A stretch of 10,981 bases of DNA. Origin: Candidatus Pollutiaquabacter sp. Its GTDB lineage: Bacteria > Bacteroidota > Bacteroidia > AKYH767-A > 2013-40CM-41-45. The translations under genes were made by a program, and so were the position numbers. Shown piece after piece: positions 1-6,703 of this stretch (within the stretch, counting starts at the first letter, position 1; every line of letters starts with the position of its first letter). The stretch covers positions 1-10,981 of the forward strand of contig CAINVI010000004.1 of the NCBI GenBank assembly GCA_903854075.1, written 5' to 3'. Below the pieces are notes generated by a model that saw nothing but the letters and a program-made list of their open reading frames with translations, did no database searches and was not told the origin of the DNA.

Positions 1-1
1 C

Positions 2-1201
2 GGCAAAGATGCCTTGTACTTTACAGGCAATTCCCTTGGTCTTCAACCTAAAACGACGCAGCACTACCTGGTGAATGAACTGGAGGATTGGGCTACGTTT
101 GGCGTGGAAGGCCATTTTCATGCCCGGATGCCCTGGTTCAGTTACCAGGATTTCCTGACGAATCAGATTGCAGCAATGCTGGGCGCCAAACCTGTCGAAG
201 TGGTGGCAATGAATTCGCTGACCACCAACCTGCACTTGTTAATGATTTCGTTCTATCGACCTACGGCCACTCGCTACAAGATCATTTGCGAATACGATGC
301 CTTTCCTTCGGATTTGTATGCGGTGCAAACGCAGGCCACTTTCCACGGCTTCGATCCGGAAAAAGCCATTGTTTACCTCCGTCCGCGGGACGGTGAAGTG
401 GCGTTGCGCGACGAAGATGTGCTGGCTGCCATCCGGGAGCATGGCGAAAGCGTGGCAACGGTTATGCTGGGAGCGGTAAATTACTATACTGGACAATTTT
501 TTGAGTTGGATAAAATTGCAGCTGCGGCACATGCTGTGGGCGTAACGGTTGGCTTTAATCTGGCGCATGCCGCCGGAAATGTGGAGCTGAAACTTCACGA
601 TTGGGATGTGGATTATGCGTGCTTCTGCAGCTACAAATACCTCAATGCCGGACCCGGTGGTGTCTCCGGAATCTTTGTTCACGAACGTCATGCCGATAAT
701 AAAGATCTTCCAAGACTTGCAGGCTGGTGGGGAAATGATCCGGACACACGTTTTAAAATGCCGCGTACGTTCGTGCCGGCGCAAGGTGCACGGAGCTGGC
801 AACAAAGCAACGCGCCCGTATTTTCCATGGCAGCGTTGAAAGCATCGCTTGATATCTTTACCTCGGCCGGAATGATGGAGCCGCTAACGGCTAAGAGTAA
901 GCAACTTACCGGTTTCTTGGAGTTCATCGTCAAGTCGATTAATTCATCCTTACCTCAACCGCTCATCACCATTATCACGCCGTCAGATCCGGCTCGCCGG
1001 GGTTGCCAGCTTTCCCTCGTATTCAGGGAAAAAGGCAGGGAAATCTTCAACGAGCTGACCAAGCAAGGCGTCGTGGTCGACTGGCGGGAGCCCGACGTTA
1101 TACGCGTTGCACCGGTCCCACTTTACAACTCCTTTGAAGACGTGTTTCAGTTTGGCCAGCTACTTGCGGAAGTCATTTCTGAGCAGGTGAATACCGATTG
1201 A
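2..1201 (+). CDS. kynU: Kynureninase, 5' end missing
   Basis: PLP-dependent hydrolase of the kynurenine pathway. It cleaves kynurenine or 3-hydroxykynurenine to anthranilate or 3-hydroxyanthranilate plus alanine, in the cytoplasm. The reading frame is open from base 2, and the first visible residues (GKDALYFTGNSLGLQP) match the conserved start of the fold, so only a short N-terminal piece lies outside the window; about 399 residues are present. Recognisable family blocks follow in order: NSLTTNLHLLM, AFPSD (PLP phosphate region), YYTGQ, LAHAAGNVEL, SYKYLNAGPGG with the PLP-binding lysine at codon 635-637, the tryptophan of AGWWG, and the asparagine of QQSNAP. Near the C-terminus come RGCQL and RVAPVPLYNS. 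The usual Asp before LAHA is Asn here (codon 557-559; see findings). The gene ends in tandem in-frame stops TGA TAA. kmo follows 68 bases downstream on the same strand. The resemblance to animal-type kynureninase is strong along the whole length. Confidence 0.96.
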   Translation, partial: GKDALYFTGNSLGLQPKTTQHYLVNELEDWATFGVEGHFHARMPWFSYQDFLTNQIAAMLGAKPVEVVAMNSLTTNLHLLMISFYRPTATRYKIICEYDAFPSDLYAVQTQATFHGFDPEKAIVYLRPRDGEVALRDEDVLAAIREHGESVATVMLGAVNYYTGQFFELDKIAAAAHAVGVTVGFNLAHAAGNVELKLHDWDVDYACFCSYKYLNAGPGGVSGIFVHERHADNKDLPRLAGWWGNDPDTRFKMPRTFVPAQGARSWQQSNAPVFSMAALKASLDIFTSAGMMEPLTAKSKQLTGFLEFIVKSINSSLPQPLITIITPSDPARRGCQLSLVFREKGREIFNELTKQGVVVDWREPDVIRVAPVPLYNSFEDVFQFGQLLAEVISEQVNTD

Positions 1202-1230
1202 TAAGTCACTGTTCTTTTCGTGGGAAGCCT

Positions 1231-1238
1231 TATCTTTG
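1231..1238 (+). promoter_or_regulatory. Candidate -7 promoter element for kmo
   Basis: TATCTTTG is an exact match to the Bacteroidota -7 consensus TAnnTTTG. It lies 31 bases before the kmo start, which would give a leader of roughly 25 bases. I see no clear TTG-type -33 element at the usual distance, so this rests on the -7 match alone. It may let kmo be transcribed separately from kynU as well as by read-through. Confidence 0.4.
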
Positions 1239-1269
1239 TTGACGGAATAATCCTTCCGAAAACAGCATC

Positions 1270-2619
1270 ATGGCTCCAGTGAAAACTATCACCATTCTCG
1301 GCTCCGGTTTAGTCGGAAGTTTGCTCTCTATTTATCTCGCCAAGCGCGGCTATTCGGTTCATGTGTATGAACGTCGGCCGGACATGCGAAAGGAGAAGAT
1401 GGCAGCTGGTCGTTCTATCAACCTGGCACTTTCGGATCGAGGTTGGAGAGGATTGGAAGGCGTCGGTATTGCAGCCGACATCCGTAAAATCGGCATACCA
1501 ATGCAAGGTCGAATGATGCACAATGTGAAAGGGGAGTTGACCTACCAGCAATATGGTGAGGGCGATCAGGCTATTTATGCTACTTCCCGCGGAATTTTGA
1601 ACTGTGAACTGATGACGCTGGCTGAAAAATGCGGCGTTACGATTCATTTTAATCAGCGGTGCGCCAATGTAAACCTTGAAAAAAAGGAAGCAAGTTTCGA
1701 GGACACGCAAACAGGTGAAAAACGTACGGTGACCAGCGATTTGATTTTCGGTTCTGATGGTGCTTTTTCAGCAGCACGACTGGCCATGCAATTGTCGACG
1801 GATCGCTTCCAGTATTCACAGCACTATATCGATCATGCTTACAAGGAGCTGGTGATTCCTGCCGGACCGAATGGTGAGTTCTTGTTGGATAAAGATTCGC
1901 TGCACATCTGGCCACGTGGCGGCTATATGATGATTGCGCTGCCGAACCTTGACGGAAGTTTCACCTGTACGCTCTTCTTCCCGTACGAAGGCCCGCAGTC
2001 ATTTTCTTCTATTAAGACCAAACAAGATGTAACAGCTTTCTTCAACGAAGTTTTTCCGGATGCCGTGCCGTTGATGCCTACGCTGGAGGAAGATTTCTTC
2101 TCGAATCCCACCGGTTCATTGGTTACAGTACGTTGTTTCCCCTGGGCTTATAAGGATCATGTCTGCTTGATCGGTGATGCAGCGCACGCTATCGTGCCTT
2201 TCTATGGTCAGGGAATGAATTGTGGTTTTGAAGATTGTTCTGTATTGAATGCGTTACTGGATGAGCACAACGATGATTGGTCAGTAGTGATTCCGGCATT
2301 TGAACGTTCCCGTAAACCGAATGCCGATGCGATTGCTGAATTGGCACTGATGAATTTTATCGAAATGCGTGATAAAGTTGGTCAGCAGGAGTTCCTCTTG
2401 CAAAAAAAGATAGAGGCTCGCTTCCACGATAAATATCCGCAGAAGTGGTTGCCGTTGTATTCTCAGGTGACATTTTCCAGCATTCCATATGCGGAGGCAT
2501 TGGCCAATGGTTTGCGCCAGGAGCAAATCATGAAAAAAGTGATGGCACTTCCGTCTATCGAGCAACGCTGGGATTCCCCGGAAGTCGAAGAGATGATGCT
2601 TTCTCAGTTGCAGCAATAA
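1270..2619 (+). CDS. kmo: Kynurenine 3-monooxygenase
   Basis: FAD- and NADPH-dependent aromatic hydroxylase that converts L-kynurenine to 3-hydroxykynurenine, the substrate of the neighbouring kynureninase. The 449-residue length is typical of bacterial forms. The N-terminal dinucleotide-binding motif GSGLVG is at residues 11-16 with YERR at 33-36. The family block GRSINLALSDRG is at 47-58, the DG motif (GSDGA) at 161-165, and the second FAD motif (IGDAAHAIVPFYGQGMN) at 301-317. Residues matching the known substrate pocket are present: Arg81, Tyr95, Asn362 in MNFIEMR, and Tyr397 in PLYSQVTF. The C-terminal membrane anchor of the animal enzyme is absent, as expected in bacteria, so a soluble cytoplasmic or peripheral enzyme is likely. 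The ATG at 1270 places the Rossmann motif at the usual distance from the N-terminus. No clear Shine-Dalgarno sequence precedes it. kmo is convergent with the hydrolase gene downstream, 33 bases away. Confidence 0.97.
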   Translation: MAPVKTITILGSGLVGSLLSIYLAKRGYSVHVYERRPDMRKEKMAAGRSINLALSDRGWRGLEGVGIAADIRKIGIPMQGRMMHNVKGELTYQQYGEGDQAIYATSRGILNCELMTLAEKCGVTIHFNQRCANVNLEKKEASFEDTQTGEKRTVTSDLIFGSDGAFSAARLAMQLSTDRFQYSQHYIDHAYKELVIPAGPNGEFLLDKDSLHIWPRGGYMMIALPNLDGSFTCTLFFPYEGPQSFSSIKTKQDVTAFFNEVFPDAVPLMPTLEEDFFSNPTGSLVTVRCFPWAYKDHVCLIGDAAHAIVPFYGQGMNCGFEDCSVLNALLDEHNDDWSVVIPAFERSRKPNADAIAELALMNFIEMRDKVGQQEFLLQKKIEARFHDKYPQKWLPLYSQVTFSSIPYAEALANGLRQEQIMKKVMALPSIEQRWDSPEVEEMMLSQLQQ

Positions 2620-2627
2620 AATCGTTC

Positions 2628-2642
2628 ATCGATTTTTTCGAT
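2628..2642. terminator. Weak hairpin between convergent genes
   Basis: The gap between the two stop codons is only 33 bases. It contains ATCGA and TCGAT separated by five T. This could be a small bidirectional terminator for kmo and the hydrolase gene. The stem is only five pairs and the T run is in the loop rather than after the stem, so it is not a standard intrinsic terminator. Confidence 0.25.
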
Positions 2643-2652
2643 CGCCTGATGC

Positions 2653-3288
2653 TTACAAAAAGGGATTGCTCATCCGTTCTTGGCGTATGCTGGTGACAGG
2701 TCCATGGCCGGAATAGACTTTTGTATCGTCGGGCAGTGTCATCATTTTCCGGTGGATAGAATCCATCAATACATCGAGATCTCCGCCGGGAAGATCCGTC
2801 CGGCCAATACTTCCTGCAAAAAGCACATCTCCGGAAATAATCAGTTGTTCCGTTGCCGAATACAAGGCAATATGTCCGGGACAGTGGCCGGGAACGAACA
2901 GTACATCTAAAACAGTTTCGCCAAAAGTTACACGGTCGCCATCGTGGAGAAAGAGCTCCGGGTCCGGGGAAAGTTCGGGTCGCAATCCCCACATATCGCC
3001 GTATAACGGGGCCGAGCGCAGCAGCTCAAGGTCGTCTGGATGCAATTGTGGAGTTAGATTCCAACGGTTCGCCACGAAAGCATTCCCCAAAATATGGTCA
3101 AGGTGTGCGTGCGTGTTTATCAGCCGAGCCGGCCGAAGGCTGTTTTCCGCGATGTACGTTTCCAGCGCTTTTTGCTCCGCCGGTGAATAGCATCCAGGAT
3201 CTATGATGATACATTCGCCGGAGGAATCCGAAACGACATACGTATTCTCTCCGAAGAGATTGAATACAAAGGATTTAATGGTGAGCAT
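2653..3288 (-). CDS. Metallo-beta-lactamase-fold hydrolase, glyoxalase II-like
   Basis: Cytoplasmic binuclear metal hydrolase of the metallo-beta-lactamase superfamily, closest in appearance to the hydroxyacylglutathione hydrolase (glyoxalase II)-like group; the true substrate cannot be read from sequence. The protein is 211 residues, shorter than true GloB (about 250), and lacks its C-terminal helical domain. Metal ligands are complete: THAHLDH (His60, His62, Asp64, His65), His135 in VPGHCPGH, Asp153 in ISGDVLF, and His195 in YSGHGP. IGRTDLPGGD at 161-170 and the C-terminal ERMSNPFL are typical of short bacterial members. The frame stays open for 36 codons upstream, but the ATG at 3286-3288 is preferred. 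It starts the fold directly (MLTIKSFVFN), follows a -7-like element, and avoids overlap with the divergent gene. No functional link to its neighbours is evident. Confidence 0.9.
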   Translation of the reverse strand: MLTIKSFVFNLFGENTYVVSDSSGECIIIDPGCYSPAEQKALETYIAENSLRPARLINTHAHLDHILGNAFVANRWNLTPQLHPDDLELLRSAPLYGDMWGLRPELSPDPELFLHDGDRVTFGETVLDVLFVPGHCPGHIALYSATEQLIISGDVLFAGSIGRTDLPGGDLDVLMDSIHRKMMTLPDDTKVYSGHGPVTSIRQERMSNPFL

Positions 3289-3339
3289 GGGCCGGATGTA
3301 TAGGATTGCAATATCGGGCTTTTGTCTTCCGATTTCATG

Positions 3340-3347
3340 CAAATTTA
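3340..3347 (-). promoter_or_regulatory. Candidate -7 element for the hydrolase gene
   Basis: Read on the minus strand this is TAAATTTG, an exact match to TAnnTTTG. It lies 51 bases upstream of the chosen ATG of the metallo-hydrolase, implying a leader of about 45 bases. The -33 region has only a weak TTC at a suitable distance. It supports the shorter start choice for that gene. Confidence 0.4.
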
Positions 3348-3349
3348 AG

Positions 3350-3357
3350 TACCTTAG
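3350..3357 (+). promoter_or_regulatory. Candidate -7 element for the outer-membrane gene
   Basis: TACCTTAG differs from the TAnnTTTG consensus at one defined position and lies 26 bases before the ATG at 3384. A TTTG at 3321-3324 is the best -33 candidate, but the spacing of 25 bases is longer than the usual 17-23. It sits two bases from the opposing element of the divergent gene. Confidence 0.35.
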
Positions 3358-3383
3358 CGATTGTGTAATGAACCGCGTTAAGA

Positions 3384-6300
3384 ATGTTTTTTCCAAAGTG
3401 GCTTCGTCTGTTTTTTATCGGTGTGCTCCTCCTTTTTCCACGGATCACCGATGCGCAGTTTTACAACGGCTATCAGATGGATTTCGGAAAGAACAGGGTA
3501 CAGTATGATGACGGCCGTTTTTGGTCGTTCATGAAATTCACCCACTTCGATACTTACTTCTACAAAGGCGGACTTGAACTGGCCGGTTTCACCGGTCGCA
3601 CGGCGGATGTCGAGCTGGAGCGCATCGAAAAGTTACTGGACTATAAGTTGGATGGACGCATTCAGTTCATCATCTACAACAAACTCAGTGAAGCCAAGCA
3701 AACCAATATCGGTTTAGAAACAGAAGAAAGTGTAAATAATAATATCGGCGGACTGACACGTATCGTAGGGAACAAAGTGTTTCTGTATTTCGATGGCAAT
3801 CACGAAAATTTCCGTCGGCAGATTCGTGCCGGTATAAGCCGCGTTCTAGTTGATCAAATCATGTACGGCGGGGATTTGAAAGATCGTATTCAGAATTCAG
3901 CCTTACTCACATTGCCGGATTGGTATATTCAGGGATTGATATCCTACATCTCTCGTGATTGGGATGCTGAAGTGGATAACCGAATCCGTGACGGCGTGGT
4001 ATCTGGAAAATATTTGAAGTTTAACAGACTCACCGGTGCCGATGCGCTTTTCGCCGGACATGCCTTCTGGAAATATATAGTTGATACGTACACGTCTACT
4101 TCCATTTCCAACTTGCTCTACATGACAAGAATTAACAGGAATGTGGAGAGCGGTTTTAATTATGTGCTGGGTTTGACGGTAAAGCAACTGTCACTGAATT
4201 TCAATGAATACCTGCAAGGTCGTTACCTTACTTCTGACCAAGGTCGCGATACCGTGCTTTCAGGAGTAGCCGTAAAGCGCACAAAGCCTAATCGCGTCTA
4301 CAATCAGTTACATACCAGTCCCGACGGACGATACACGGCTTACGTGGTGAATGATCTCGGGCGTTATAAAGTCGTTTTGCATCAACTGGATGGAAAACGC
4401 AGCAAGCGTGTTCTACGAAGCGGCTATCGTTCCTATGCCCGCGAAACCGATGAAACGTTTCCGGTATTGGCTTGGCATCCCAGCGGACAATTGCTCGGCA
4501 TGATTCGGGAGCGCAAAGGTTTTCTATGGTTTGGGACGTATAATCTGGAAGAAAAAGAGTTTCGCGAGGAGAAGTTTTTCAATTTCGAAAAAGTGCTCGA
4601 CTTTTCGTACTCCGACGATGGTCAGTCTATTGTAATTTCCGGAGTGCAAAAAGGACAGAGTGACATCTTCGTCTACAACCTGCGTACGCGCACGTATGAT
4701 CAGATTACTAAAGACGCGTACGATGATTTGCAGCCGCGATTTGTGGCGGGCTCATCAGCCGTTGTTTTTGCTTCTAACCGTATCAACGATACACTTTCGG
4801 CGATCTCCAGAAATGCTATTCCTGCTGGTAAAAACCTGGATATCTTTTACTACGATTATAAAGGGCGGGCGGGAGTGTTGCGTCGGCTGACGAATACTCC
4901 GGATTTTCGCGAGTACCAGCCCTTACCTTACGATTCGGTAAACGTTGCTTATCTCAGCGATGAGAACGGCGTTGTGAACAGGTATACAGCAACTTTAGAC
5001 AGTGTCATCAGTTACGTGGATACGGTAGAGCATTACCGTATGATCGTCACCAATTATCCGCAAACAGATCGTGCCAGGAATATTCTGTGGCAGGACATCA
5101 ATCCATCCGGTACGCGCGTAAGTGAAATCGTGTTTGATCGTGGTCGATTACGGCTGACGGTTAACCCTAAAACAATTGCCCGCTCGGAACAGTCAACGCT
5201 TCCGCCAACGTTGTATCGTTCTGAAACATCCTTACTGAAGCCCAAACCTGTGGCGAATGTACTCGCTCCGCTACCACTCATGCCGGCAGTAACACCGGTG
5301 GAATCTACACCAGTCGATACGAATGCCGTGAACATCGACGATTACGTTTTTCAAAGTGACTTTCCGGAGAAGCCTGGAAAAAAGAAGAAGGAAGAGCCGG
5401 TGAACGTACAGCCACTCAGTTTTGGCACTGTCACAACAACGGCTGCAATGGTCGATACAACGGCATTTCCGCTGCCTAAAATCAGAAACTATGAGACAGC
5501 CTTTTCGTCTAGTTATTTCGTTTCACAGCTGGACAATGCTTTATTGAACCAAACCTATCAGCTCTTCACCGGTGCCGGCGCTGTTTTTTATAACCCCGGA
5601 CTAAATGGCTTTTTCAAGCTTGGCATTCGTGATGTCATGGAAGACTACCGGATATCAGGAGGATTCAGATTGTCTGGTGATTTAAACAGTAACGAGTATT
5701 TCCTCAATTACGAAAACTTAAAATACCGTTTAGACAAGCAAGTTACCTTCTATCGGCAGGCGATTGAATTTGATTTCGATCCGTTCTACGGTTCCAAGCT
5801 GCATTCGCACGAAGTGCGCGGTCACCTTAAATGGCCGTTCAGTGATGTTTCCAGTCTCCGCGGATCATTAGCGTATCGCAACGACAGGTTTGTCCTCTTG
5901 TCGACGGATTATCCTTCCCTGCGATTTCCCAATGAATACCTCCATTGGGCAACCAGTCGAATGGAATTCGTTTTTGATAATACTATTCCACTCGGAGCTA
6001 ATTTGTATAATGGAACCCGATTGAAACTCTTTGGTGAATACTATCGCCAGGTGAATAAGGAGGTGAGTGGCTTAGCTATATTAGGAACGGATATACGATA
6101 CTACAAGCGGGTACACCGCGAGATCGTTTGGGCTAATCGTTTTGCTGCGGGTACCTCTTTCGGTCAGGAAAAACTTATATTTTATCTGGGCGCTACGGAT
6201 AACTGGATTTCTCCTCGCTTCAACTACGGTACAGCAATTGATTATTCGCAGAATTATTATTTCCAGGCGCTGGGAACCAACCTTCGCGGTTTTGACCAGA

Positions 6301-6674
6301 ATATTCGAAACGGAAATACTTTTGCGGTCATTAACTCTGAGTTGCGTATTCCTGTTTTCCGTTACTTGCTCAATCGTCCGATTAAATCCGATTTTATCCG
6401 CAACTTCCAGGTGATTGGCTTTGGGGATATTGGCACCGCCTGGACCGGCACTAATCCGTATGCTACCGACAATCCGCTGAATAACGAAACCATCGTCAGC
6501 CAGCCGTTTGTGGTCACGCTTCAAAAGCAGAAAGATCCTATAGTTGGAGGTTATGGTTTCGGATTGCGTAGCCGTTTGCTCGGATATTTTCTGCGCGCTG
6601 ACTGGGCCTGGGGCGTTGAGGATCGCGTCATTCAGGACTCTAAATTCTATTTCTCGCTCGGCCTCGATTTCTAA
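3384..6674 (+). CDS. Exported pseudoprotease, TolB-like propeller and Omp85-like barrel protein
   Basis: A 1096-residue protein of unknown function, predicted to sit in the outer membrane with a large periplasmic part. Residues 1-24 are a signal peptide: Lys/Arg, a hydrophobic core FFIGVLLLF, and probable cleavage after TDA. Residues about 60-285 resemble the peptidase MA-like gluzincin fold, with LPDWYIQGLISY at 177-188 and AGHAFWKYIVDTY at 224-236. Where HExxH is expected there is AGISR (149-153), and the third ligand Glu is Gln183, so proteolysis is not expected. Residues about 305-545 hold WD40/PD40-type propeller repeats (TSPDGRYTAYV, WHPSGQ, YSDDGQS, SNR), as in TolB. Residues about 600-700 are a Pro/Thr-rich linker with KKKKEE. 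Residues about 700-1096 form a barrel with Omp85 features: LRGF at 967-970, then GN...NSELRIP, FGDIGTAW, GYGFGLR, and a final SLGLDF ending in Phe. An upstream in-frame TGA at 3369-3371 fixes ATG 3384 as the first ATG. The M20 gene follows after 29 bases. Domain borders are approximate. Confidence 0.85.
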   Translation: MFFPKWLRLFFIGVLLLFPRITDAQFYNGYQMDFGKNRVQYDDGRFWSFMKFTHFDTYFYKGGLELAGFTGRTADVELERIEKLLDYKLDGRIQFIIYNKLSEAKQTNIGLETEESVNNNIGGLTRIVGNKVFLYFDGNHENFRRQIRAGISRVLVDQIMYGGDLKDRIQNSALLTLPDWYIQGLISYISRDWDAEVDNRIRDGVVSGKYLKFNRLTGADALFAGHAFWKYIVDTYTSTSISNLLYMTRINRNVESGFNYVLGLTVKQLSLNFNEYLQGRYLTSDQGRDTVLSGVAVKRTKPNRVYNQLHTSPDGRYTAYVVNDLGRYKVVLHQLDGKRSKRVLRSGYRSYARETDETFPVLAWHPSGQLLGMIRERKGFLWFGTYNLEEKEFREEKFFNFEKVLDFSYSDDGQSIVISGVQKGQSDIFVYNLRTRTYDQITKDAYDDLQPRFVAGSSAVVFASNRINDTLSAISRNAIPAGKNLDIFYYDYKGRAGVLRRLTNTPDFREYQPLPYDSVNVAYLSDENGVVNRYTATLDSVISYVDTVEHYRMIVTNYPQTDRARNILWQDINPSGTRVSEIVFDRGRLRLTVNPKTIARSEQSTLPPTLYRSETSLLKPKPVANVLAPLPLMPAVTPVESTPVDTNAVNIDDYVFQSDFPEKPGKKKKEEPVNVQPLSFGTVTTTAAMVDTTAFPLPKIRNYETAFSSSYFVSQLDNALLNQTYQLFTGAGAVFYNPGLNGFFKLGIRDVMEDYRISGGFRLSGDLNSNEYFLNYENLKYRLDKQVTFYRQAIEFDFDPFYGSKLHSHEVRGHLKWPFSDVSSLRGSLAYRNDRFVLLSTDYPSLRFPNEYLHWATSRMEFVFDNTIPLGANLYNGTRLKLFGEYYRQVNKEVSGLAILGTDIRYYKRVHREIVWANRFAAGTSFGQEKLIFYLGATDNWISPRFNYGTAIDYSQNYYFQALGTNLRGFDQNIRNGNTFAVINSELRIPVFRYLLNRPIKSDFIRNFQVIGFGDIGTAWTGTNPYATDNPLNNETIVSQPFVVTLQKQKDPIVGGYGFGLRSRLLGYFLRADWAWGVEDRVIQDSKFYFSLGLDF

Positions 6675-6703
6675 TTAACGAGGAAGGGATAACTAAATAT
6701 GCT

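Noticed and set aside
239..805. Long antisense open frame inside kynU
   Set aside because: It lies wholly opposite a confidently identified gene and has no recognisable motif; a coding shadow.
3368..3370. Earlier ATG as start of the outer-membrane protein
   Set aside because: It is in a different frame. The correct frame has a TGA at 3369-3371, so ATG 3384 is the first usable one and begins a good signal peptide.
3289..3396. A 36-codon N-terminal extension of the metallo-hydrolase
   Set aside because: It overlaps the divergent gene start and both promoter elements, has no family resemblance, and would form no signal peptide. The ATG at 3288 starts the fold directly.
6081..6524. Antisense open frame opposite the barrel region
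   Set aside because: No motif or promoter; the sense strand encodes the conserved Omp85-like segment.
3384..6674. Plain TolB of the Tol-Pal system
   Set aside because: TolB is about 430 residues and soluble. This protein is 1096 residues with an extra N-terminal domain and a C-terminal membrane barrel.
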